From UBA5499 sp002426275 (GTDB lineage Bacteria > Bacillota > DTU084), in assembly GCA_937888735.1 (NCBI GenBank), contig CALASN010000105.1:1-10934 (forward strand): a stretch of DNA of 10,934 bases, read 5' to 3'. The notes below the pieces were generated by a model that had not been told where the DNA came from, searched no databases, and worked only from the letters and a program-made list of their open reading frames with translations. The position numbers were made by a program, and so were the translations under genes. Positions 1 to 5,347 of this stretch are shown piece after piece (position 1 is the first letter of the stretch; every line of letters starts with the position of its first letter).

Positions 1-466
1 AAAAAATAGTTTCTGCGATCCTTGCTACGTTATGCCTTTTTTTAGCCACAAAACCCCGTCTAACCCCCAATTTCACATCTCTTTTCAGGAAAACAACTCC
101 AATTTTGCCGGCTTTTGAGCTTTGTGTCGCGTTTAATCTTACAAAGTCGCGTTTACTTTTTCAATCGACCTTTTCAATAGCGCCGTAAATTGACAAAGTA
201 AACGCGAGTAGTGGGTCGCGTTTACTCGTACAAGTAGGGAGGTTGCGTTTACTTGTACAGGCAGACCGCATACCTTCCCATTATGGACGGCCGCGTCGTC
301 CGAATCTCTCTCCTTACCCTCCCAAAATTTTGTCTCGTTTGAGAAATTGCCGCAAAGCAAGCAAGCTGATAACTTCAATGACAATATCTGTACTATAAGT
401 GACTTTTTCCGTTGGGTCTCGCTATTTTCCCGGGTGAAAACAATCTTGGGTGGCAGACTAGATAGC
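1..466. other. Non-coding leader region without a gene
   Basis: No open frame here has a ribosome binding site and protein-like content. The stretch is more AT-rich and compositionally uneven than the coding sequence to its right. Its one structured part is the repeat cluster at 125-261. Bases 1-124 and 262-466 show nothing I can assign. I found no convincing promoter for the SASP gene that starts at 481: TATAAG at 394-399 lacks a partner -35, and CAGACTA at 454-460 lies too close to the ribosome binding site. Confidence 0.6.
125..261. repeat. Cluster of five 20-bp repeats (GTCGCGTTTACTTGTACAA-like)
   Basis: Four copies read on the plus strand: 126-145, 146-165, 215-234 and 242-261. A fifth is inverted at 189-208. 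The shared core is (G)TCGCGTTTAC followed by a variable TTGTACAA-like half. Copies 1 and 2 are exact 20-bp tandem neighbours. Copy 2 and the inverted copy match at about 18 of 20 positions and could form a stem with a 23-nt loop. Multiple short direct repeats of this kind are typical of transposase-binding ends, as in the IS21 family, whose ends start with TG; here TGT begins at 125. No transposase is visible, so this may be a solo end, a relic or a MITE-like insertion. The family assignment is inference. Confidence 0.6.
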
Positions 467-472
467 AGGAGG
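467..472 (+). promoter_or_regulatory. Ribosome binding site that sets a TTG start at 481
   Basis: AGGAGG at 467-472 lies 8 nt before an in-frame TTG at 481. An in-frame GTG at 472 overlaps the last base of the Shine-Dalgarno sequence, so it cannot be the start served by this site. TTG 481 is therefore preferred. The same arrangement, a GTG inside the Shine-Dalgarno nine bases before the real start, recurs at the next two SASP genes. Confidence 0.75.
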
Positions 473-480
473 TGAAAACA

Positions 481-765
481 TTGAAGGCATCGGAAGACTT
501 AAAAGGCGAAATCGCCAAGAGCTTGGGGCTGCCCGAGGACCGGGGACAGCTGACAAGCCGCGAAGCTGGAAATATGGTGCGGGAGATGACCCAGCTCGGC
601 AAGCAAGCCATCCTGGACGAGAACCAGAAGCTGGGACTGGAAGTCGCCCAAGAGCTGGGACTCACCGAAGCCTTTCTCTCCGGTCGAGGCTGGCGGGACT
701 TCACCCCCAAACAGATGTTCGCCTTCGCTGAGAGATTAGCACAAAAACGTAAAGGAAATCCTTAG
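481..765 (+). CDS. Two-module SASP-like protein (alpha/beta-type small acid-soluble spore protein)
   Basis: Alpha/beta SASPs coat and protect DNA in the dormant spore and are cleaved by the protease GPR at germination. The protein is 94 aa from TTG 481, longer than the usual 60-75 aa. Residues 8-46 form an SASP-like unit: E10-I11-A12, then LGL, LTSREAGNMVREM and a helical tail. The AGNMV form, without the VGG of major SASPs, recalls the SspF-type minor SASPs. Residues 52-90 look like a second unit: E54-V55-A56, QELGL, a GRGW turn as in SspF-type proteins, and a degenerate second half ending FAERLAQK. Both units carry an E-(I/V)-A stretch like a GPR cleavage site, although the residues before it (KG, GL) differ from the usual KY or KF. 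Two SASP genes follow on the same strand. No clear promoter is visible upstream. Family membership is fairly sure; the duplication reading is mine. Confidence 0.75.
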   Translation: MKASEDLKGEIAKSLGLPEDRGQLTSREAGNMVREMTQLGKQAILDENQKLGLEVAQELGLTEAFLSGRGWRDFTPKQMFAFAERLAQKRKGNP

Positions 766-781
766 CTGCCAATCACTTCTA

Positions 782-810
782 GCATGCAGCACATCTTGGC
801 GGGCATACTA
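782..810 (+). promoter_or_regulatory. Predicted sigma-G (forespore) promoter
   Basis: GCATG at 782-786 matches the sigma-G -35 pattern gyATr, and CATACTA at 804-810 matches the -10 pattern cAtnnTA. They are separated by 17 bases (787-803), within the usual spacing. The expected start, around 817-818, leaves a short leader before the ribosome binding site at 831. SASP genes are the classic sigma-G targets, so sequence and context agree. Confidence 0.7.
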
Positions 811-830
811 CAATCAAATCCACTGAAAGT

Positions 831-836
831 GAGGTG
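831..836 (+). promoter_or_regulatory. Ribosome binding site that sets the ATG start at 843
   Basis: GAGGTG at 831-836 lies 6 nt before ATG 843. The in-frame GTG at 834 is part of this site and is an unlikely start. Confidence 0.7.
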
Positions 837-842
837 AATCAA

Positions 843-1181
843 ATGGGCACTGGACAAGAAAGTGGAAATCAGGTAATGTATCCACAGGCAAAGCAAGCTC
901 TGGATCAATTCAAGTATGAGGTTGCTAACGAACTTGGTCTCGATCAGTCTCGAATCGTTAATGATTACTGGGGTTACATGACCTCCAGGGATTGCGGCGC
1001 AGTTGGCGGCAACATGGTGCGTCGGATGATCCAAGCCGCTGAGCAAGCTTTAATCCAACAGGCTTCTCAGGGTGTAAAAGTCGGTTTTCGCGAGCAAATC
1101 GGCAAGGATGCCGATACAGCTTCTCTGACACCTCCCAATACCCCCAACCAAGCTCAGGATGCAGGCATCAAACTCCAATAG
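843..1181 (+). CDS. Alpha/beta-type small acid-soluble spore protein with extended C-terminus
   Basis: A DNA-binding spore-core protein of 112 aa from ATG 843. The canonical SASP region covers about residues 13-72. It opens with an A-LDQFKYEVANELG segment holding the GPR site (K24-Y25-E26, with cleavage expected before V27), followed by the YMTSRDCGAVGGNMVRRM DNA-binding block (residues 45-62) and a terminal helix. Residues 73-112 form a 40-aa tail rich in Q, P, T and D, with no counterpart in typical SASPs and probably disordered. A good sigma-G promoter lies at 782-810 and a terminator hairpin follows at 1193-1223, so this may be a single-gene forespore unit. Family assignment is very sure; the role of the tail is unknown. 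Confidence 0.92.
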   Translation: MGTGQESGNQVMYPQAKQALDQFKYEVANELGLDQSRIVNDYWGYMTSRDCGAVGGNMVRRMIQAAEQALIQQASQGVKVGFREQIGKDADTASLTPPNTPNQAQDAGIKLQ

Positions 1182-1192
1182 CAACTACATCC

Positions 1193-1223
1193 AGGCCTGG
1201 GGCCAAACCTCAGGCCTCCTTTT
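1193..1223 (+). terminator. Intrinsic terminator after the second SASP gene
   Basis: A 10-bp stem (1193-1202 with 1208-1217, one G-T wobble) has a CCAAA loop and is followed by CC and then only four T residues (1220-1223). The short T-tract suggests incomplete termination, which could allow read-through into the third SASP gene. Confidence 0.6.
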
Positions 1224-1273
1224 GAAATTTTAGCTTTCCCGCACTTCCGTTCCCTGTCCTGGGGGTGATAGCA

Positions 1274-1498
1274 ATGTCAAACGGTAAAGGACACCTTGTC
1301 CCAAAAGCCGCCCCGGCCTTGGATAAATTCAAGTATGAGACAGCGGAAGAGCTTGGCCTTTTGCACAAGGTCATGGAAAAAGGGTGGGAAAACATGACCA
1401 CCTATGAGTGCGGGAAAATAGGCGGCAACATGGTGCGCAAATTAATCCGCGAAGCGGAAACAAGTTTGTTCACCAATTCCGCCGGGGAAGAGGACTAA
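1274..1498 (+). CDS. Alpha/beta-type small acid-soluble spore protein (short, divergent)
   Basis: A spore-DNA-binding SASP of 74 aa from ATG 1274. GGGGGTG at 1261-1267 is the ribosome binding site; the in-frame GTG at 1265 lies inside it. LVPKAAPALDKFKYE (residues 8-22) matches the family N-terminus, and IGGNMVRKLI (residues 49-58) the second block. Two departures are visible. The GPR site reads K20-Y21-E22 followed by T23 rather than a hydrophobic I, V, L or F. The usual TSR before the glycine block is TTY-E-C here. A K-GW-E turn at 36-39 resembles SspF-type members. I see no sigma-G promoter directly upstream, so transcription may come from read-through past 1223. The stop codon lies inside the loop of the following terminator. 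The gene converges on amrS with 25 bp between the stops. Confidence 0.9.
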   Translation: MSNGKGHLVPKAAPALDKFKYETAEELGLLHKVMEKGWENMTTYECGKIGGNMVRKLIREAETSLFTNSAGEED

Positions 1499-1513
1499 CC
1501 TCTTCCCTTTTTT
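1485..1513 (+). terminator. Strong intrinsic terminator overlapping the stop codon
   Basis: A perfect 9-bp stem, GGGAAGAGG (1485-1493) with CCTCTTCCC (1499-1507), encloses a 5-nt loop ACTAA that holds the TAA stop of the SASP gene. TTTTTT follows at 1508-1513. On the minus strand the same hairpin has no T-tract after it, so it should act mainly on plus-strand transcripts. Confidence 0.88.
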
Positions 1514-1523
1514 ATTTCCTCTT

Positions 1524-2534
1524 TTAGTCTGCCACCACTGCCGCTATTTCATGCTCGCGATGGGCAGCTTTCTGCCGGCAGGCAGGACACCTGCCTGCCG
1601 GCAAATTTACTTTCACCCGGCCTTGGCGGCTGATGACGAGCTTGCCGCAATGTCCGCAATAAGTATCTTCCGGGCCCATATTCCCTAAATAAACATAATG
1701 CAGCTTTCTTTTGGCTATGGCCTGGGCCTGGCGCATGGTGGTTTCAGGAGTGGGAGGATTTTTCAATTTAAAGCTCGGAAAATAGCGGGACAAATGCAGC
1801 GGCACATCGCTCCCCAGCTCCCGGGAGATCCAATCGGCCAGTCGAAGCACTTCCTCTAACTTATCATTTGCGCCCGGAATCAATAGACACGTAAGCTCCA
1901 GGTGACAGCTTCCCGAGAGAAGTTTTGCCGTTTGTCGGGGAATCCGGGCATTGCCGCCGCAATACCGCCTGTAAAAGCTGTCGCCTGCCGCTTTCAAATC
2001 CAAGTTTACAGCATCCAAGAGCGGCAGCAGCTCCCGCAAGGGCTCCGGATTAACGAAGCCATTGGTAACCAAAATATTGACCAAACCCTGTTTGCGGGCA
2101 AGCAGCGCGGTTTCTTTTACGTACTCAAACCAAACCAGAGGTTCCGAATAGGTATAGGCTATCCCCACAAGGCGCGGCTCTTCCGCAGCCAAGCCCACAG
2201 CGGCTCGGACCAGTTCTTCCGGGCTGAGATACCACGTGTCCGCCTCCAGCTGCGAAATCCGCCAGTTTTGACAGAAGCTGCAGCTGAAATTACAGCCCAC
2301 TGTGCCCACGGAAAGCACGGTACAGCCGGGCAAAAAATGATAAAGCGGCTTTTTCTCTATTGGATCCACAGCATAACTTGAGATCCGGCCGAAATTCACA
2401 GCCGCCAATCTGCCGTCTCGATTCTCTCTGCCCTGACAGCGCCCTCTCTGTCCCTGGGAGATGAGGCAAGCATGAGGACAAAGCTGACAGCGAATCCGCT
2501 CTCCTTCCCGGCGCCAGAAAAGTGCTTCCTTCAC
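1524..2534 (-). CDS. amrS: AmmeMemoRadiSam system radical SAM enzyme
   Basis: A 336-aa member of the radical SAM family that co-occurs with MEMO-like and AMMECR1 proteins. The substrate and reaction are, to my knowledge, not established. The N-terminus has a cysteine group (C16, C19, C23, C33). The radical SAM CX3CX2C motif is C81, C85, C88 in TVGCNFSCSFCQNW and should bind the 4Fe-4S cluster that cleaves S-adenosylmethionine. LSRYFPSFKL near residues 248-257 is typical of this subfamily. The C-terminus is a zinc-ribbon-like pair, C293-xx-C296 and C316-xx-C319. The start is GTG 2534, overlapping the upstream TGA by 4 nt (GTGA). There is no obvious Shine-Dalgarno before it, so translation is probably coupled to the AMMECR1 fusion gene. 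A perfect 14-bp palindrome lies in the codons around the last CxxC. It is the last gene of the minus-strand group. Confidence 0.93.
   Translation of the reverse strand: MKEALFWRREGERIRCQLCPHACLISQGQRGRCQGRENRDGRLAAVNFGRISSYAVDPIEKKPLYHFLPGCTVLSVGTVGCNFSCSFCQNWRISQLEADTWYLSPEELVRAAVGLAAEEPRLVGIAYTYSEPLVWFEYVKETALLARKQGLVNILVTNGFVNPEPLRELLPLLDAVNLDLKAAGDSFYRRYCGGNARIPRQTAKLLSGSCHLELTCLLIPGANDKLEEVLRLADWISRELGSDVPLHLSRYFPSFKLKNPPTPETTMRQAQAIAKRKLHYVYLGNMGPEDTYCGHCGKLVISRQGRVKVNLPAGRCPACRQKAAHREHEIAAVVAD
1573..1603. repeat. Perfect 14-bp inverted repeat inside amrS
   Basis: TGCCGGCAGGCAGG (1573-1586) and its exact reverse complement (1590-1603) flank a 3-nt ACA spacer. The element would form a very stable hairpin in either RNA. 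No T-tract follows on either strand, so it is not a standard terminator. It encodes residues around C316 and C319 of AmrS without breaking the frame. Confidence 0.85.
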
Positions 2535-3919
2535 TGGTAACGCACCGCTTCAAAACGATATAGCTCCACTTTCTCCCCAGGCAGGATGCCCGCTTTCCGC
2601 CTGACAATGCTCAGCTGCTGGGCGGGAGTGTGGATGCCTTCCAGAGCCGGCAGAAGCAATCCCTGCCTCCCGCCAGCTTTCACAATGATGCCGAAGCGCT
2701 CGGGATCAAGCTGAGAAATTGAAGAGATGCGCTCGGGCTCTGTCAATAAATCAACGGAATAAGTGAGAGCGGAAAGCTCTTCCGGCTCAATGGGAGGAAA
2801 GCGCGGATCTTCCGCGGCTGCGGCGACGGCGCTGAAGATAATTTCCTGTCCCAAATTGGGCTTGGTGGCCGTAATGGTGCCGATGCAGCCGCGCAGCTGG
2901 CCGTTTTTCTTGATGGAAACGAAAGCTCCCCCCCGCTGCGTCATGAGCTTCCCGGAGAGCCGGGGGTCGATGACTTCTCTTGAAGTTACGTAAGTCTCAA
3001 CAGCCCGAATGGCCAAAGCGACAGGCTCGCTGGCGTTTGCCCTGCGTGCGGCGAAAGGCCTTTGCCGCTCAGACTCGAATCCCTGAATTAAGCTTTTAGT
3101 AGCTTTGCCCGTGGGCTCAAGGAGACAGTTGCAATAGCCCACGCCAAACGGGCCTTCATAGGAAAGCACGGCGGTTTTAGCCTCCAGACCGTCAAAAGCC
3201 CCCAGCATGATCAGCAGAGAGTTCAATCCGCATTGCCGCGCTTCTGCCGCCAACTGGGGAGTCAGCGCAATCAAGCCTTTCAGATCAAATCTAGCAAGCT
3301 TGTCCACCAGCTGCCGATCAAAAACAGCTCCCTGGGGAGAGAAACCGCAAGGCGCATCCTCGGTCAGGGCGTGGGACAAATCGCCGCTGGCGATGACCAC
3401 GGCGCGTCTCCCCAGCTCGGAGACGGCATCTTTAATGCTGCGGCCGAATTTATACAATTCAAGGGAAGGCAGCAGGCTCATCCCCAGAGGAAGAATAGGC
3501 GCTGCCACCCCAGCTTGTTTGAGATAATATAACGGCACCAGACAGCCGTGATCTAACCGCACAGGCAAATCATACTCGCCGGCAGTACTCCGGTTGAGAC
3601 GAACCAATCTTTCTTCCCGAGCTGCGATTCTGGCGGCAAGAGCTAAATCTAATTTAAAGCTCAAGCTGACGTCTGGCGCCCCAAAGCCGGCAAAATCGCC
3701 CTGCATCTCCGGCAGCTCCCAGATGGAGAAGGCGCTTGCAAACAGAGGCGCGTGGGGACTGATGATCACCACCACCTCCGGCTCCGCTTCCCGCACTTTT
3801 CGGGCCATAGTTTCCATAGCGCTGCGGGTTTTCCCAACGAGAGCCAACTCCGCTCCTCCCACCTGCGGCACCAAAAGGGGCGGATGGGGACAGAACACGC
3901 CCAAAGCCATTTCAGCCAA
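2531..3919 (-). CDS. amrB-amrA: AmmeMemoRadiSam fusion: MEMO/LigB-like domain (B) plus AMMECR1 domain (A)
   Basis: A 462-aa fusion of two parts of the trio. Residues about 5-265 form the MEMO-like domain, related to class III extradiol (LigB) dioxygenases. Candidate metal-site residues are H12 in PHPP, H56 in SPHAP, H124 in LDHGC and H183 in GDLSH. Which of these bind metal is inferred from family position only. Residues about 295-462 are the AMMECR1 domain, with its signature LRGCIGT at 342-348 and EDPRFPP at 370-376. The linker around 268-296 is polar and basic. The start is TTG 3919, chosen because AGGAGG lies 9 nt upstream; the first internal ATG (codon 4) would be 17-18 nt away. The 3' end overlaps amrS by 4 nt, and the cwlD-like gene ends 48 bp upstream with no terminator between. 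The cellular function of the fusion is unknown. Confidence 0.9.
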   Translation of the reverse strand: MAEMALGVFCPHPPLLVPQVGGAELALVGKTRSAMETMARKVREAEPEVVVIISPHAPLFASAFSIWELPEMQGDFAGFGAPDVSLSFKLDLALAARIAAREERLVRLNRSTAGEYDLPVRLDHGCLVPLYYLKQAGVAAPILPLGMSLLPSLELYKFGRSIKDAVSELGRRAVVIASGDLSHALTEDAPCGFSPQGAVFDRQLVDKLARFDLKGLIALTPQLAAEARQCGLNSLLIMLGAFDGLEAKTAVLSYEGPFGVGYCNCLLEPTGKATKSLIQGFESERQRPFAARRANASEPVALAIRAVETYVTSREVIDPRLSGKLMTQRGGAFVSIKKNGQLRGCIGTITATKPNLGQEIIFSAVAAAAEDPRFPPIEPEELSALTYSVDLLTEPERISSISQLDPERFGIIVKAGGRQGLLLPALEGIHTPAQQLSIVRRKAGILPGEKVELYRFEAVRYQ

Positions 3920-3927
3920 CGTTTCAT

Positions 3928-3934
3928 CCCTCCT
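3928..3934 (-). promoter_or_regulatory. Ribosome binding site that sets the TTG start at 3919
   Basis: AGGAGGG on the minus strand (3934 to 3928) is well placed for TTG 3919. An ATG just after it (3927) is in another frame, which supports the TTG. Confidence 0.7.
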
Positions 3935-3967
3935 GCCATTAAGATCCCGACCCTGCGACGGATCCCT

Positions 3968-5278
3968 TCAGAATGTGTTATGAAGTGTGCTGGCTTGATC
4001 CCTCATCGTTTTCACAGGCAGCACCACGTCGTCCCTGCGCTCGAAGTCTTGATCAAGGAAGACGTGACCTCCGATGCTCACATTATTATTCCCTTCCACC
4101 ATAATTCGTACGCGCCTGATTTGCGGCAGCTCTGTCAGAGAGTTCACAAGCGAATAAATCGTGAGCTCTTCGCTCCAGCTGCCGGCCCAGTGCTTGCTGA
4201 TCAGTTCCCGGCTGAAGTTCACGACTGCTGTGTCTCCGCTGAGATTCAGTCCCAAGAGTCTGGTTTCGGGCGGGAAGGTGCGGTAAAGCACGCTGTTTGC
4301 TTTCGGTCCGGCGATTAGTGCCTGCACAATGTACACGGCCAATTCTTTCGTTGAAAGCTTGGTTTTGTCTACCGGCAGTTTATACACCGCGGGCATCAAC
4401 AGGTCGTCGCCCTGATCCAACCCTTCGAAGTACAAAATCACCTGATCCGGCTGCAAGCCGCTGCGCAGCCGCCGCATCTGCTCCAAGGTGCGATCTATCT
4501 CGGCGTCTACGCTCTCGGCTTCTTTCCTGCCGCGGTTTTCCTGGTATCGGGCGGCAAAATAGGCGATTACCCCCTGGGCTATGGCGCGGCCAACCTTTTG
4601 TTGATAAGCGGAAGCCTGCAATAACATCTCTTCCCGGGGGTTGGAGAGAAAACCTATTTCCACTACGTTGGCCGGCATTTTGCTGTCCTTCAGCACCCGA
4701 TAATCCGCTGCCAAGGGACGCCTGCGATTGGGGCCTAAGGCCTTTACCAATTTGTCCTGAATGGTTTCAGCCAAAAGCTTGCTGTCGCTTGAAGAACCTT
4801 GGTAGAAGGTCTGCGCCCCGGACCAAATGGGCTCAGGAAAACTGTTGGCGTGGATGCTCAAAAAAACGTCCGCTTTGGCTTGATTTGCTATCTGGACTCT
4901 GGCCTGCAGTTCGCGTCTTTTCCATGGCAGGCGGGGATCCCCGTTTTCAGAGAGTTCGCGATCATCCTCGCGGGTGAGGATGATCCGGAGGTTATGTTTT
5001 TGCAATTCAGCCCGGGCAAACTTAGCCACTTTCAAGACGATCTCTTTTTCCTGCGCGCCGCTTTTCCCAATGCAGCCGGGATCCACGCCGCCGTGGCCCG
5101 GATCCAGCACCACAACTTTCCCGGCAATGGCGCCCGCCGGCACTGTGGTCCAAATAAGAAACTCACCTCGGGCTAAAACCAAAGTGAGCGCAAAACACAT
5201 CAGAAGCAAACATCCTATCAGAGAGCGCAAGCTGACTGGCGACAAATAACCGACTAGCACGATTCTCTTTCGGGTCAT
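3968..5278 (-). CDS. CwlD-like N-acetylmuramoyl-L-alanine amidase fused to a GerMN domain
   Basis: A 436-aa membrane-anchored or exported wall hydrolase. Residues about 17-37 are a hydrophobic signal anchor. Residues about 53-244 form an Amidase_3 domain that cuts the bond between MurNAc and L-alanine. Expected zinc ligands are H62 (DPGHGG), E77 (QEKE) and H143 (SIHAN), with catalytic E207 (VEIGFLSN), so the active site looks complete. In CwlD this activity makes muramic-delta-lactam in spore cortex, the mark read by germination lytic enzymes. After a charged, possibly coiled linker (245-275), residues about 278-415 form a GerMN domain, with PAVYKLP, the FSREL turn and SIGGHVFLD near its end; GerM is needed for sporulation and cortex formation. 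The start is ATG 5278, with GGAGG 9 nt before it. The sporulation role is inferred from both domains and the nearby SASP genes. A general wall amidase is the alternative. Confidence 0.88.
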   Translation of the reverse strand: MTRKRIVLVGYLSPVSLRSLIGCLLLMCFALTLVLARGEFLIWTTVPAGAIAGKVVVLDPGHGGVDPGCIGKSGAQEKEIVLKVAKFARAELQKHNLRIILTREDDRELSENGDPRLPWKRRELQARVQIANQAKADVFLSIHANSFPEPIWSGAQTFYQGSSSDSKLLAETIQDKLVKALGPNRRRPLAADYRVLKDSKMPANVVEIGFLSNPREEMLLQASAYQQKVGRAIAQGVIAYFAARYQENRGRKEAESVDAEIDRTLEQMRRLRSGLQPDQVILYFEGLDQGDDLLMPAVYKLPVDKTKLSTKELAVYIVQALIAGPKANSVLYRTFPPETRLLGLNLSGDTAVVNFSRELISKHWAGSWSEELTIYSLVNSLTELPQIRRVRIMVEGNNNVSIGGHVFLDQDFERRDDVVLPVKTMRDQASTLHNTF

Positions 5279-5309
5279 TGAAGTCTCCCTCCCCCAGGCA
5301 GTTCTTTAA

Positions 5310-5337
5310 ACCATATGCGCCCGGAAGAAGAGATAGC
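5310..5337 (-). promoter_or_regulatory. Weak candidate sigma-E-type promoter before the amidase gene
   Basis: On the minus strand CATATGGT (5317-5310) resembles the sigma-E -10 pattern CATAcanT and sits a suitable distance before the ribosome binding site at 5292-5288. The -35 candidate GCTATCT (5337-5331), 13 nt upstream, is poor. CwlD genes are known mother-cell (sigma-E) targets, which is the main reason to note it. It could be chance. Confidence 0.25.
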
Positions 5338-5347
5338 ACCATAATCC

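Noticed and set aside
287..303. Imperfect palindrome GGACG/CGTCC as a hairpin or operator
   Set aside because: Only five base pairs with a 7-nt loop, no T-tract and no adjacent promoter. This is expected by chance in GC-rich sequence.
139..384. Minus-strand frame of 81 aa with three VNAT repeats across the left-end repeat cluster
   Set aside because: The VNAT repeats are only the translation of the 20-bp DNA repeats read backwards. There is no convincing ribosome binding site and no family resemblance.
394..399. TATAAG as a sigma-A -10 before the first SASP gene
   Set aside because: No TTGACA-like hexamer lies 16-18 bp upstream; the nearest candidate is only 14 bp away.
454..460. CAGACTA as a sigma-G -10 for the first SASP gene
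   Set aside because: No gyATr element lies 17-18 bp upstream, and transcription would begin inside the ribosome binding site at 467-472.
472..1267. GTG codons at 472, 834 and 1265 as starts of the three SASP genes
   Set aside because: Each GTG lies inside or at the edge of its own Shine-Dalgarno sequence, and each gene has an in-frame TTG or ATG nine bases downstream at proper spacing.
4297..4977. Plus-strand open frame of 226 aa opposite the amidase gene
   Set aside because: It is antisense to clear Amidase_3 and GerMN coding sequence, with an arginine- and proline-rich translation and no recognisable domain.
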